Below, piece by piece: positions 26,105 to 34,054 of a DNA stretch of 45,260 nucleotides. The position numbers and the translations under genes were made by a program. This DNA comes from Sphaerochaeta sp. UBA5849. GTDB lineage: Bacteria > Spirochaetota > Spirochaetia > Sphaerochaetales > Sphaerochaetaceae. Numbering within the stretch: position 1 is the stretch's first letter; each line of letters begins with the position of its first letter. Where the stretch lies: assembly GCA_002432715.1 (NCBI GenBank), contig DJGJ01000006.1, positions 1,251 through 46,510 on the forward strand, given 5' to 3'. The notes under the pieces are model-generated. The model did no database searches and was not told where the DNA came from. It saw nothing but the letters and a program-made list of their open reading frames with translations.

Positions 26105-26557
26105 ATGGCGGAAATCAGAGAGTTGCTCGATCAGCGCTGCATTCTGCTCGATCGAAGCGAGAAGACCTTGGATGGAGTCATCAGGACCCTCACCGACCAA
26201 CTCCATGCGGTACACCCTGACCAAACTCCGCAAAACTTGATGGAGCGTGTCACCGATGGGCTCTTTCATACCACCTGCATGGGAGAAGGCTGCGCCATCA
26301 CCCATGCCCGCTGTCCTTCCATGCAAAAGACACTGCTTGCAGTCATGCGTCTCTCCCCTCCCTTGGATCTCAACGCTCTCGACGACAAGCCTGTAGTCTT
26401 GGTTTTCCTGTTGGTCGGGCCCCAAAGCAGCTCCAGCTTTCATTTGAGGATCCTGAGCAAACTGGCACGTTTGCTCCATCAACCGGACCTCCGTGAAGCG
26501 CTGATAGCCAGCAGGAGCAGCGAAGTTTTCCATACACTCATTGCCGATAAGGAGTAA
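26105..26557 (+). CDS. PTS EIIA type-2 (PtsN-like) protein
   Basis: A 150-residue protein with the EIIA fructose/mannitol/nitrogen signature GCAITHARCPSM. The phospho-accepting histidine is H67, at the usual position about 65 residues in. No EIIB or EIIC domain is adjacent, so a regulatory EIIA-Ntr role is more likely than sugar transport. In other bacteria such proteins control K+ transport and ion homeostasis, which fits the Mrp genes that follow two bases later. The ATG two codons after the previous stop is the only start consistent with the domain. Confidence 0.75.
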   Translation: MAEIRELLDQRCILLDRSEKTLDGVIRTLTDQLHAVHPDQTPQNLMERVTDGLFHTTCMGEGCAITHARCPSMQKTLLAVMRLSPPLDLNALDDKPVVLVFLLVGPQSSSSFHLRILSKLARLLHQPDLREALIASRSSEVFHTLIADKE

Positions 26558-26559
26558 CG

Positions 26560-27072
26560 ATGAATAGCAGAAGAATCTGGGCCTTCATACGTTTCGTACT
26601 GACCTCCCTCTTTCTTTTCCTCGTCTGGTTTCTTTTTTCCACAGACACAGAACTGTTTTCGGTGCTCTTCGGCCTCGGAGCCTCCATTCTGACGGCAAGT
26701 CTCACCTATCACATTTTCCTTCCTGAACATGAGGCAGGCCTCCTCTTCTTCATACCCAGGCCTCTTTCTCTTATCAGGTTTCTCGTCCTCATGGTCATAT
26801 CCCTCTATGCCAGCAGCTTCTCGGTAGTGAAAGCTGTAATCAGCGGGAACACAAATCCACGAATCGTCCACTTTCGCACCCGGCTGCGTTCTGACCTTGC
26901 ACGAACCGTCCTTGCCAATGCCATCACCTTCACTCCGGGCACCATAACGCTGGACCTCAATGACGACCACCTGACTGTACATTGGCTGCTCTGCTCGACC
27001 ATCCATGCCAAGGCGGCGGGTGAGGCGATCAAAACGAAGATTGAGCATGCTTTGGGGAGGACATGGATATGA
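26560..27072 (+). CDS. mrpE: Mrp complex subunit E
   Basis: A 170-residue MrpE/MnhE (MbhA) protein with two or three N-terminal hydrophobic helices. The conserved C-terminal cytoplasmic part includes ITFTPGTITLDLNDD and LTVHWL, typical of the family. GGAG in GATAAGGAGTAACG precedes the start. Its reaction partner is the Mrp membrane complex encoded downstream, which exchanges Na+ for H+. First of seven overlapping genes. Confidence 0.9.
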   Translation: MNSRRIWAFIRFVLTSLFLFLVWFLFSTDTELFSVLFGLGASILTASLTYHIFLPEHEAGLLFFIPRPLSLIRFLVLMVISLYASSFSVVKAVISGNTNPRIVHFRTRLRSDLARTVLANAITFTPGTITLDLNDDHLTVHWLLCSTIHAKAAGEAIKTKIEHALGRTWI

Positions 27073-27338
27073 GTGCATTCATCCTCAAAGGGATGCAAAC
27101 AGCCTTGGTCATATTCGTCTGCATCACCCTGATCCGCCTCATGCTCGGCCCCACCTCAAGTGACCGCCTCGTTGCGCTGAATGTGCTCTCTGCTGTTTCC
27201 CTGGCCTTCTTGATCCTTTGGGGTATTCAAACCGGAAGGACACTGTACCTCGATGTAGCCTTGGTCTACGATATTTTCGGTTTTCTGGGCTTTTTGGCCA
27301 TTACGCGGTTTCTCAAGAACCGCGAGGAGGGGCGATGA
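27069..27338 (+). CDS. mrpF: Mrp complex subunit F
   Basis: An 89-residue three-helix MrpF/MnhF (MbhB) protein with the family segment RLMLGPTSSDRLVALNVLS. The ATG at 27069 overlaps the mrpE stop (ATGA) and lies eight bases after GGAGG; the in-frame ATG at 27063 is too close to that site. Small membrane subunit of the Na+/H+ module. Confidence 0.9.
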   Translation: MSAFILKGMQTALVIFVCITLIRLMLGPTSSDRLVALNVLSAVSLAFLILWGIQTGRTLYLDVALVYDIFGFLGFLAITRFLKNREEGR

Positions 27339-27664
27339 TCATCCGAGAAATCCTTGCCCTCATTGCTTTTGTCATCGGAACCGCATTCGGCATAGCGGGC
27401 ATGGTCGGGCTCTTCCGGTTCAAAGATCCCTACAGCCGCCTCCATGCAGGCTCGCTGTGCGGAACAACGGCAGTCTTCTCCTACCTGCTCGCCTTGCTGA
27501 TGCTCTCGCCTTCGCTGGCCAGTACCGCGCGCCTGGTCATCCTCATTGTATTCTTTCTTATATCGGCTCCCACCGGAAGTTCCATTGTTGCAAGATTCAT
27601 CTGGGAAAGCGGGGATGCTGAACAACATCGATCCTCCATGGCAAAGAAGGACAAGAGCCTATGA
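27335..27664 (+). CDS. mrpG: Mrp complex subunit G
   Basis: A 109-residue MrpG/MnhG (MbhC) protein with three hydrophobic helices and the signature GLFRFKDPYSRLHA-x-S-x-CGT. The start overlaps mrpF by ATGA and has GAGGAGGGG upstream. The C-terminal tail is hydrophilic and cytoplasmic. Confidence 0.92.
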   Translation: MIIREILALIAFVIGTAFGIAGMVGLFRFKDPYSRLHAGSLCGTTAVFSYLLALLMLSPSLASTARLVILIVFFLISAPTGSSIVARFIWESGDAEQHRSSMAKKDKSL

Positions 27665-27906
27665 TCATGCACATCCTCATACTCGGCCTCATTCTAGCAT
27701 TGGGTGTATTTACCTTGGCAAGCAGGGACCTGTTGCACTCTGTCATTGCGCTCTCCGCCATCAGCATGCTCAGCGCCCTGCTCTTTACCATACTCCGGGC
27801 CCCTGATGTAGCAATTACCGAGGCTGCAGTCGGCGCTGGAGTTTCCACTGTCATTTTTGTGTGGGCCATCCGTCACACCCAAAGGCGTGACGAGGAGGAG
27901 TCATGA
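27661..27906 (+). CDS. DUF4040 / MbhD-like Mrp subunit
   Basis: An 81-residue, three-helix protein equal to the DUF4040 segment in the C-terminal part of MrpA, and to MbhD in archaeal Mbh complexes. The diagnostic stretch is LRAPDVAITEAAVGAGVST. As a free-standing protein it points to the Mbh-like arrangement, not the bacterial group 1 Mrp with a long MrpA. ATGA overlaps join it to the genes on both sides. Confidence 0.85.
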   Translation: MIMHILILGLILALGVFTLASRDLLHSVIALSAISMLSALLFTILRAPDVAITEAAVGAGVSTVIFVWAIRHTQRRDEEES

Positions 27907-28634
27907 AAGCACTGACACGCATGAAAATTATGCTGACCATCCTCATCCTTGGCCTTGCCGTCCTGCCTGTACTACTCAGTGACACTCCCTGGCCGGTTCA
28001 AGCACGCGATTATTTATTTGAGACTGCAAAATCCGATACCGGAGCCGACAATACCGTCAGTGCAATCTATCTCGGATACCGCGCTATGGACACACTCGGG
28101 GAGACGCTGGTACTGCTAGTTTCCATCACCGGCACCATGTCCATTCTCATCAATCTAGGCCGCAACAAGGTGGACGAAGAGTCTATCGGGTTCTCACTTG
28201 AGCCGGAAAAGCTTCCCAGGCATTCGCTTCGGACAAACCTCATTGAGGTGGTGGCTTCCAAGCTGGGTCCCATCGTTCTTCTCTTCGGCTTGTATGTGAT
28301 GCTGTATGGACATATCTCCCCCGGCGGGGGCTTTCAGGGAGGCGTAATCGTTGCTTCGGGTATTGTCTTTTTGGCACTGGGAACCGAATTGAAAACAAAG
28401 CTGACCAATACCATCGTCCTCTCCCGCATCGAGTCCCTGTCGTTCCTCTTTTTAGTGCTTGCATCAATCAGCGGAGTATTTTTTGAGAGCGGCTTCTTCG
28501 GCAATCCAGTCAAGTCACTGCAAAACATCTCTCCAAACTTCATCATCCTGCTCAACATCATCATCGGAATGAAAGTGGGAACGAGCATAGCCGTGATGTG
28601 CATCGCAATGATGGGAGGAAGCCATGATCATTGA
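27903..28634 (+). CDS. mrpB: MbhE-like segment fused to Mrp subunit B
   Basis: A 243-residue membrane protein. Residues ~1-95 correspond to the extreme C-terminus of MrpA / MbhE (YRAMDTLGETLVLL matches the FRGFDTLGE-type motif there). The rest is MnhB/MbhF, with YGHISPGGGFQGGVIVA. In archaeal Mbh these are two proteins, so this is a fusion. It overlaps mrpC by 11 bases. Confidence 0.87.
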   Translation: MKALTRMKIMLTILILGLAVLPVLLSDTPWPVQARDYLFETAKSDTGADNTVSAIYLGYRAMDTLGETLVLLVSITGTMSILINLGRNKVDEESIGFSLEPEKLPRHSLRTNLIEVVASKLGPIVLLFGLYVMLYGHISPGGGFQGGVIVASGIVFLALGTELKTKLTNTIVLSRIESLSFLFLVLASISGVFFESGFFGNPVKSLQNISPNFIILLNIIIGMKVGTSIAVMCIAMMGGSHDH

Positions 28635-28968
28635 ACGCATCCTCATCTTTCTGCTCTTCATTATCGGCTTTGCAGCCATTGTAGCCATGCCCAACATCAT
28701 CAAGAAAATTTTTGGGTTGAACCTCATGAATGCAGCAGTCGTGCTGCTCTTCATCCTGGAGGGGAGCAGGATTGGAGACCAAGCACCCATTCTCGGTGAC
28801 GGGGTGAAGCACATTGTCGACCCGATACCCCAAGCCCTGATGCTGACGGCCATCGTCATCGGCGTCTGTGTATCGGCACTCGCGCTCGCCTTGGCAGTAC
28901 GCCTGTACAAGGCAACCGGGTCGCTTGACATCAATGTCATTACCAAGAGGCTGGAAAGTGAGCATTGA
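28624..28968 (+). CDS. mrpC: Mrp complex subunit C (NuoK-like)
   Basis: A 114-residue three-helix protein of the MrpC/MnhC/NuoK family. It has the conserved helix-2 segment KKIFGLNLMNAAVVLLF and the VVI-type third helix with ALTAIVIG-like sequence. It forms part of the ion path at the interface with the large antiporter subunit. Its start is inside the last 11 bases of mrpB, and its stop overlaps mrpD. Confidence 0.9.
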   Translation: MIIERILIFLLFIIGFAAIVAMPNIIKKIFGLNLMNAAVVLLFILEGSRIGDQAPILGDGVKHIVDPIPQALMLTAIVIGVCVSALALALAVRLYKATGSLDINVITKRLESEH

Positions 28969-30682
28969 AACACTGTCTCTCGCACCCATCTATTTGCCGT
29001 TGCTCGGAGCTGCTCTGATTTTGGTCTGCAAGAGCTTCTTTCCCACGAAAATTCGCAGGCTTGCCGAGTACATGGGAACCATTCTCGGCTTGGGGCTTCC
29101 CCCCGTCATTGTCCTTTTTCTCTATCCGACGCTGCAACAACAGGGAAGCATCGATCTTGTTATCGGATCCTATGCCCCTTCAATCGGCATCAACTTCAGC
29201 TTCGACGGCTTATCGATCCTCATGATCCTGCTTGCCGCCTGCGTCACCATACCGACCTGGATCTATTCACGGAAAGTCGGACCGGCCCACTCAAACTTTA
29301 CCGCCCTGGTTCTGATTCAAAATGCTGCAATCAGTGCCATCAGCATGACAAGCGACTTGTTCAACCTGTTTGTATGCCTGGAGGTGATGGGAGTGGTCGC
29401 TTATGTCCTGATAGCCAGCAGCCAGAAGGGCAACGCTGTCCATGCTTCCTTCTCCTACCTGATGTTTTCCTCTTCGGCGATGGTTTTCTTCCTGCTGGGT
29501 GTCTTCGGTTTGTATCGTCTCACCGGCTCGCTCAGCTATGACGGAATAACCCAAGGCCTTGCAGGGCTTGGCCCAAGCGAGCAAAAAACCGCACTCTTCA
29601 GCCTGGTCCTGCTGGTCGTTCCCATACTCTTGCGGGTTGCAGTGATGCCGCTCTCCCTGTGGCTCATCGATGCACACTCCAAGGCTCCTCATGCAGTTTC
29701 AGCACTGTTGTCCGGAGTTCTGCTCAAGATTCCTCTCTTTGCCTTGATCAGGGTGCTTCATCTCACGCCTCTTGCATCGGGCATGGGCCTTCCCATCAGC
29801 TGGGCGGGAACCATCACCGCCCTGGTGGCGGTACTATCCGCCCTTGCCCAGTCCGATGCAAAGAAGCTCTTGGCCTATCATTCGATCAGTCAGATCGGCT
29901 ATGTGGTCAGCGCCTGGGGCTTGGCACTCCATACTGGGCTGGAGACACAAGCAGGAGCATTGTTGCTTGCCGCCTCCCTCTTTCATGCTTTCAGCCACGC
30001 ACTTTTCAAGGCTCTGTTGTTCCTCTCCATCGGAACGACAACCGACTGCAGCGGCAACCGTGATGTCTATACGCTCAGGGGGGCAAACCATCGGCTGAGG
30101 CAGGAAGGAGAGGTGCTGCCGCTGACCATGCTCTGTTACTTCATAGCAGCCCTCAGCATCACCGCACTCCCTCCTTTCAATGGATTCTTCAGCAAGACAC
30201 TGCTCACCTACTCTCTCAAGGGCGGGTGGCAATATGCCATCCTCAGCATTGCAGGAGCGGGTACGGTTGCCTCGTTCATGAAGCTTTCGCGTATCTTTCT
30301 GCCTTCCAAGCAACCACTTGAGCCGATTGTGAAAGAAAGCCTTCCCCGTTTCCCCTTCACCTTGCACCTCGGCCTGTCCATCCTGGCCGCCTTATGTGTT
30401 CTCACCGGCATTTTTGCTCCCAACCTGATTTTTTTCATCGGCACGCTACTTGGCGGGGCTTATGCCTTGGACTATGGAAACCAGTTCTTTTTCAGTGCAT
30501 CAAACCTGCTTAAAACCTTGTATACGCTCTTTGGAGGAATTGCATTGTTTGCCTTGGCTGTCAGCAAGCCTGGATCGAAGGTGCTGTACCGCCTCAAGGC
30601 CATGAAAACTTCTTTCTCCGATCTCTTCCTTGGTTTTGCCGCTGCCATTGCCGCCTTGCTTCTCATTCTGCTGCAGCATTGA
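28958..30682 (+). CDS. mrpD: Mrp complex subunit D (NuoN/L-like antiporter subunit)
   Basis: A 574-residue polytopic protein with the proton-antiporter (NuoL/M/N) domain. Family markers are SFDGLSILM, LFNLFVCLEVMGV (with its conserved glutamate), HSKAPHAVSALLSG (the broken-helix lysine) and ISQIGYVVSAWGL. It is somewhat longer than typical MrpD because of a C-terminal extension with extra helices. GTG start at 28958 chosen for GAGG eight bases upstream; ATG at 28934 is the alternative. It is the only large antiporter-like subunit in the cluster, with no MrpA N-terminal half. Confidence 0.9.
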   Translation: MSIETLSLAPIYLPLLGAALILVCKSFFPTKIRRLAEYMGTILGLGLPPVIVLFLYPTLQQQGSIDLVIGSYAPSIGINFSFDGLSILMILLAACVTIPTWIYSRKVGPAHSNFTALVLIQNAAISAISMTSDLFNLFVCLEVMGVVAYVLIASSQKGNAVHASFSYLMFSSSAMVFFLLGVFGLYRLTGSLSYDGITQGLAGLGPSEQKTALFSLVLLVVPILLRVAVMPLSLWLIDAHSKAPHAVSALLSGVLLKIPLFALIRVLHLTPLASGMGLPISWAGTITALVAVLSALAQSDAKKLLAYHSISQIGYVVSAWGLALHTGLETQAGALLLAASLFHAFSHALFKALLFLSIGTTTDCSGNRDVYTLRGANHRLRQEGEVLPLTMLCYFIAALSITALPPFNGFFSKTLLTYSLKGGWQYAILSIAGAGTVASFMKLSRIFLPSKQPLEPIVKESLPRFPFTLHLGLSILAALCVLTGIFAPNLIFFIGTLLGGAYALDYGNQFFFSASNLLKTLYTLFGGIALFALAVSKPGSKVLYRLKAMKTSFSDLFLGFAAAIAALLLILLQH

Positions 30683-30708
30683 AAAAGGCTGCAGGAAATC
30701 CCGCAGCC
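30682..30708 (-). terminator. Terminator of the pheST operon
   Basis: On the minus strand, GGCTGCGGG, loop ATTT, CCTGCAGCC is followed by five T residues (30686-30682). The nine-pair stem has one mismatch. It lies just after the pheT stop and directly after the mrpD stop on the other strand, where it has no U-tract and may act weakly. Confidence 0.75.
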
Positions 30709-30731
30709 CAAAGCATGAACATGCTGTGTAC

Positions 30732-32429
30732 TTAGTCGGCCATCACCAGATCAAGATCGATCTCGCAAGCGATGGTGGGCATGATGCTGCCCCAGTTTTC
30801 AAGAACCTGCGGATGAATCTCGCCGAACACCCCGACCTCGGTCTGTCCGATCATAATGCGTGCACAGCGGCCCTCGATGAATCGGGCATCCCCCTCGAGG
30901 GTTGCGAGAGAGAACTCCTTGCCCAAAAAGTAGAGAAGCGTATTGACCAACGAAGAGACATCGTTGTAGCCCATCACGCTGTCGCTGGCCAAAAAGCCGA
31001 GGGTGTTGCGGGTGGTCGTTCCACTGTTGTCGCGCTCATCGCGGAAGGCAACCTTGCCCACCTCGAAAATCTTGTGTGGGAACGGTGCGTGGGCGCTGAC
31101 ACTCTCGCTCTCCAACAACGAGGGAATGATCGAGGGGCGGACCACCTCATAATTCTCACTCATCGGATTGGAAATGAAAATGCACTTCTCCTGCGGAAAA
31201 TTCATGTTGTCCACATACTCACGCTTGGACCCAAGGTAGTTGTACATCATCTCCTGAAACCCAAGGCCGACCATCAAATCCTTCACCTTGCGGCCCATCT
31301 CCTCGGCAGGGCTGAGGCGGCCGACCGTGAAATCCTGAGGCATCTCAGGCTCAAACTTGTTCAGACCGTGTCCGATCATCACATCCTCAATCAAATCAAC
31401 GGGATGCAAAAAATCGTTTCGGTACTCGGCAACGGTTGCATAGACTACATCGTTGTCGCAAATTGCATGCATGCCCATGCGCTTCAATGCCTTGACGACT
31501 TCAGTCGAGCTCAACTTCATACCCAGCGTCTTGTGAATCTGGGCCATTGAACAAGAGACGGGCTCCTGGAAGTAATAGGGAACCGTAATCTCGCTGCCGA
31601 ACTCGGTCTCCTCACCGAGGATGACTTTGACGGGAAGAATTTCAAAACCCATGTCACTCATGTCGCAGGCCATGATGGAGGCTGCAAGCAGCAGGTCCTT
31701 CAAATCCATGCCCGAAAGCTCGAGAAAGAGGTTCTCATCCCCTACTTCCACCGCCCCGATGCGGTCGCTGTTGATGACAGGGGGGAAGGAGAGCACGTCG
31801 TTGTTGTCGTCGTGCAGGAAGGGGAAGAGTTTGTGGCCGCTGACAATGGGACCGTACTCCTTTCCCTTGGGATGTTCGGTGCAGATTTGGCGGAGAGTCA
31901 ACTCCTGCTCCATCCCAAGCGGTACAAAGGAGGTGGTATCGGGATCGGCCCCACGGTAGTGCACCGGGTACTTGATCAGGTCGGAACGGTAGATTCCCAT
32001 GGCTATGGTCTTGCGCTTGCGCCCGAAGTTCGAGCACAGCTTCTCCTGGCTCTGAATCAGAGCCTCAAGATCGTCCTCGCTCACCTTATGGCCGCGGGCG
32101 GCAAAGCCGATGGAGAACGGACGGACTTCCTTTACCGATGCGTCGACGATCAGGGAACGGCCTTCACTGTCGAAGGTCTCATCCGCTGTTGAGAAGAAGT
32201 CGTAGAGCACGACCTCTTCTTTTTCGTAGGACTTGAGCAGGCGGACGATGCCGGCAGCAGACCAGAGGTCGGGCCGGTTGGTGTCATTCAGCTCGATCTT
32301 AAGCACATCCCCCTCATAGCCGTCCAATTCTGCCTTTGCGACCGGCAAGAGCGCCTCCAATTCACTATCACGAAGGGTTTTTCCCAACAAGCTGAAGAAC
32401 AGCCTGCCGGTGGTTTCAATCTTTGGCAT
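30732..32429 (-). CDS. pheT: Phenylalanine-tRNA ligase beta subunit, archaeal type
   Basis: A 565-residue PheT of the compact archaeal/eukaryotic kind: it lacks the C-terminal anticodon-binding FDX-ACB domain and EMAP/OB domain of the usual ~800-residue bacterial subunit. The B3/B4 editing region (around ICTEHPKGKEYGPIVSG), the B5 domain and the catalytic-like core with VGVFGEIHP are recognisable. This PheRS type is known in spirochaetes and is a good lineage clue. The ATG overlaps the pheS stop by one base (TGATG), with GAGGAGAGG upstream. Confidence 0.94.
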   Translation of the reverse strand: MPKIETTGRLFFSLLGKTLRDSELEALLPVAKAELDGYEGDVLKIELNDTNRPDLWSAAGIVRLLKSYEKEEVVLYDFFSTADETFDSEGRSLIVDASVKEVRPFSIGFAARGHKVSEDDLEALIQSQEKLCSNFGRKRKTIAMGIYRSDLIKYPVHYRGADPDTTSFVPLGMEQELTLRQICTEHPKGKEYGPIVSGHKLFPFLHDDNNDVLSFPPVINSDRIGAVEVGDENLFLELSGMDLKDLLLAASIMACDMSDMGFEILPVKVILGEETEFGSEITVPYYFQEPVSCSMAQIHKTLGMKLSSTEVVKALKRMGMHAICDNDVVYATVAEYRNDFLHPVDLIEDVMIGHGLNKFEPEMPQDFTVGRLSPAEEMGRKVKDLMVGLGFQEMMYNYLGSKREYVDNMNFPQEKCIFISNPMSENYEVVRPSIIPSLLESESVSAHAPFPHKIFEVGKVAFRDERDNSGTTTRNTLGFLASDSVMGYNDVSSLVNTLLYFLGKEFSLATLEGDARFIEGRCARIMIGQTEVGVFGEIHPQVLENWGSIMPTIACEIDLDLVMAD

Positions 32430-33967
32430 CAGTTTCCTCTCCTCATGCGGACCGACTCGATGTTCGGGGTAAAGAGTTCGCGCAGGTCATTCAAACCGAG
32501 GTGCATCAGCGCCATGCGGTCGATTCCCAATCCCCAGGCAAGCACCGGCACGTCGATTCCCAGCGCCTTGGTAACTTCGGGGCGGAAAATTCCGCTTCCC
32601 CCGAGTTCAAACCATCCAAGCACCGGATGCTTGATGTGCACTTCGATCGAGGGTTCGGTGAAGGGGAAATAGCCGGGGACGTACTTCACTTCCTCAGCTC
32701 CCGCAATCTCCTCGGCGAACATTTTCAGCAATCCGAGCAGGGTCTTCAGATTCACATCCTCTCCCAGGACAATACCTTCGGTCTGATAGAAGTCGGCCCC
32801 GTGGGTGGCGTCGACCTGGTCGTAGCGGAAGCAGCGGGCAACCCCGAAGTACTTGCCGGGAACCTTGGCCTTGGGAAGCTGATGGGCGGACAGGACGGTG
32901 CCCTGGCTGCGCAGGACCTGACGGCGGGTAAATTCATGGTCGAAGCTGTACCTCCAACCCCGGCTGCCGGTGGTCCACCCATCCTCATGGGTTTTCGCCA
33001 CCTGACTGAGCCACGGCTCTTCAATTTCCTTGCAATGCACCGGGTCCTTGACGTAGTAGACATCGTGGATGTCACGGGCGCTGTGGAACTGAGGCATGAA
33101 CAGGGCATCGCCGTTCCAGAACTCGTTCTCCACCAAAGGTCCATCAAACTCCTCGAATCCGAGACTGCACAGCTTGTCCTTCACCCATTGCAAGTAATTG
33201 CCATAGGGGTTGTGACGGCCGGGTATCAGTCGGCTTGTGGGGGCGTTCAGGCCGTAGGGGCGGAAGGAAGCCTGCTTCCAGCTGCCGGTGGAGAGGATTT
33301 CGCTGGTAACCAATCCCAGCTCCTCACCGGTGATATGAGCCCTCAGGATGGCCTCTTTTGCTCTATTTCCCTCATCTGTCAATGCATAGGTGATGAATTC
33401 CCGCTCGATGACCTTGAATGGAGAGTTGGCAGCCCCCCGCTTCTTGGCGATCTTGGCCATGGCGGCTTTCTGTGCCTCACTCATTTGTGATTCTACCAGC
33501 TCACCGGCAAGGCCGCGGTCCAGCAGCTCGCTGATAAGTACAAACTCACCGCCAAGCTCATCTGCGGTGGCCTGTGCCTTGTTATCGGCATTCATTTTTG
33601 CATAACCGGCCTTGGAAAGCTGGCCGAAGGCTGAACCAATCTCACTCTTTTCCAGCTGTAGGGCCGAGGCAAGATCAGGCAGTGCCTGAGGTCCCTCAGC
33701 CTTGATAAAGGTAAAGATGCGCTGGGCGGGAGTACCCTTTTGCTGCTGTTCTCGTCCGAACTCAGTCAGTTCATACATGACGCGTGTTTCACGGCTCGTT
33801 TCGACCAGGTAGCCCTTTGCGCTCAACCAGCTGAAAGCCTGGTTGCACTGCCCCACATTGTATCCAAGTTCGCCGATGATGCGCTCTGCAGTAATCTGCT
33901 GTGCCGGATCGACATGCCTGAGCAGGCGGACTTCCAGTGGATGCAGGTTCTTTACATCGATATCCAT
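32429..33967 (-). CDS. pheS: Phenylalanine-tRNA ligase alpha subunit, archaeal type
   Basis: A 512-residue PheS. The first ~220 residues are winged-helix-like modules typical of archaeal/eukaryotic alpha subunits. The class II core follows, with motif 2-like RQVLRSQGTVLSAHQL and CFRYDQVDATHGADFYQTEG, and motif 3 AWGLGIDRMAL. It charges tRNA-Phe together with PheT. ATG at 33967 chosen because AGGAG lies ten bases upstream; an in-frame GTG lies 36 bases earlier. A structured leader precedes it. Confidence 0.94.
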   Translation of the reverse strand: MDIDVKNLHPLEVRLLRHVDPAQQITAERIIGELGYNVGQCNQAFSWLSAKGYLVETSRETRVMYELTEFGREQQQKGTPAQRIFTFIKAEGPQALPDLASALQLEKSEIGSAFGQLSKAGYAKMNADNKAQATADELGGEFVLISELLDRGLAGELVESQMSEAQKAAMAKIAKKRGAANSPFKVIEREFITYALTDEGNRAKEAILRAHITGEELGLVTSEILSTGSWKQASFRPYGLNAPTSRLIPGRHNPYGNYLQWVKDKLCSLGFEEFDGPLVENEFWNGDALFMPQFHSARDIHDVYYVKDPVHCKEIEEPWLSQVAKTHEDGWTTGSRGWRYSFDHEFTRRQVLRSQGTVLSAHQLPKAKVPGKYFGVARCFRYDQVDATHGADFYQTEGIVLGEDVNLKTLLGLLKMFAEEIAGAEEVKYVPGYFPFTEPSIEVHIKHPVLGWFELGGSGIFRPEVTKALGIDVPVLAWGLGIDRMALMHLGLNDLRELFTPNIESVRMRRGN

Positions 33968-33980
33968 GCTGTTCTTACTC

Positions 33981-34039
33981 CTGTAGATGCACGCCACGCC
34001 CATGCGTGGCGCAAGTGCCCTGTATTCTAGCGTCTACAG
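33981..34039 (-). promoter_or_regulatory. Structured 5' leader of pheS
   Basis: The outer stem pairs CTGTAGACGC (34039-34030) with GCATCTACAG (33990-33981), one mismatch. The inner hairpin is a perfect eight-pair stem, CGCCACGC/GCGTGGCG, around ATGG (34011-33992). The 3' outer arm overlaps the first two bases of the AGGAG ribosome-binding site, so folding could reduce pheS translation. TAGAAT inside the left part could instead be a -10 element, in which case only the inner hairpin is transcribed. Confidence 0.45.
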
Positions 34040-34054
34040 AAAAAAAAGGAAAGG

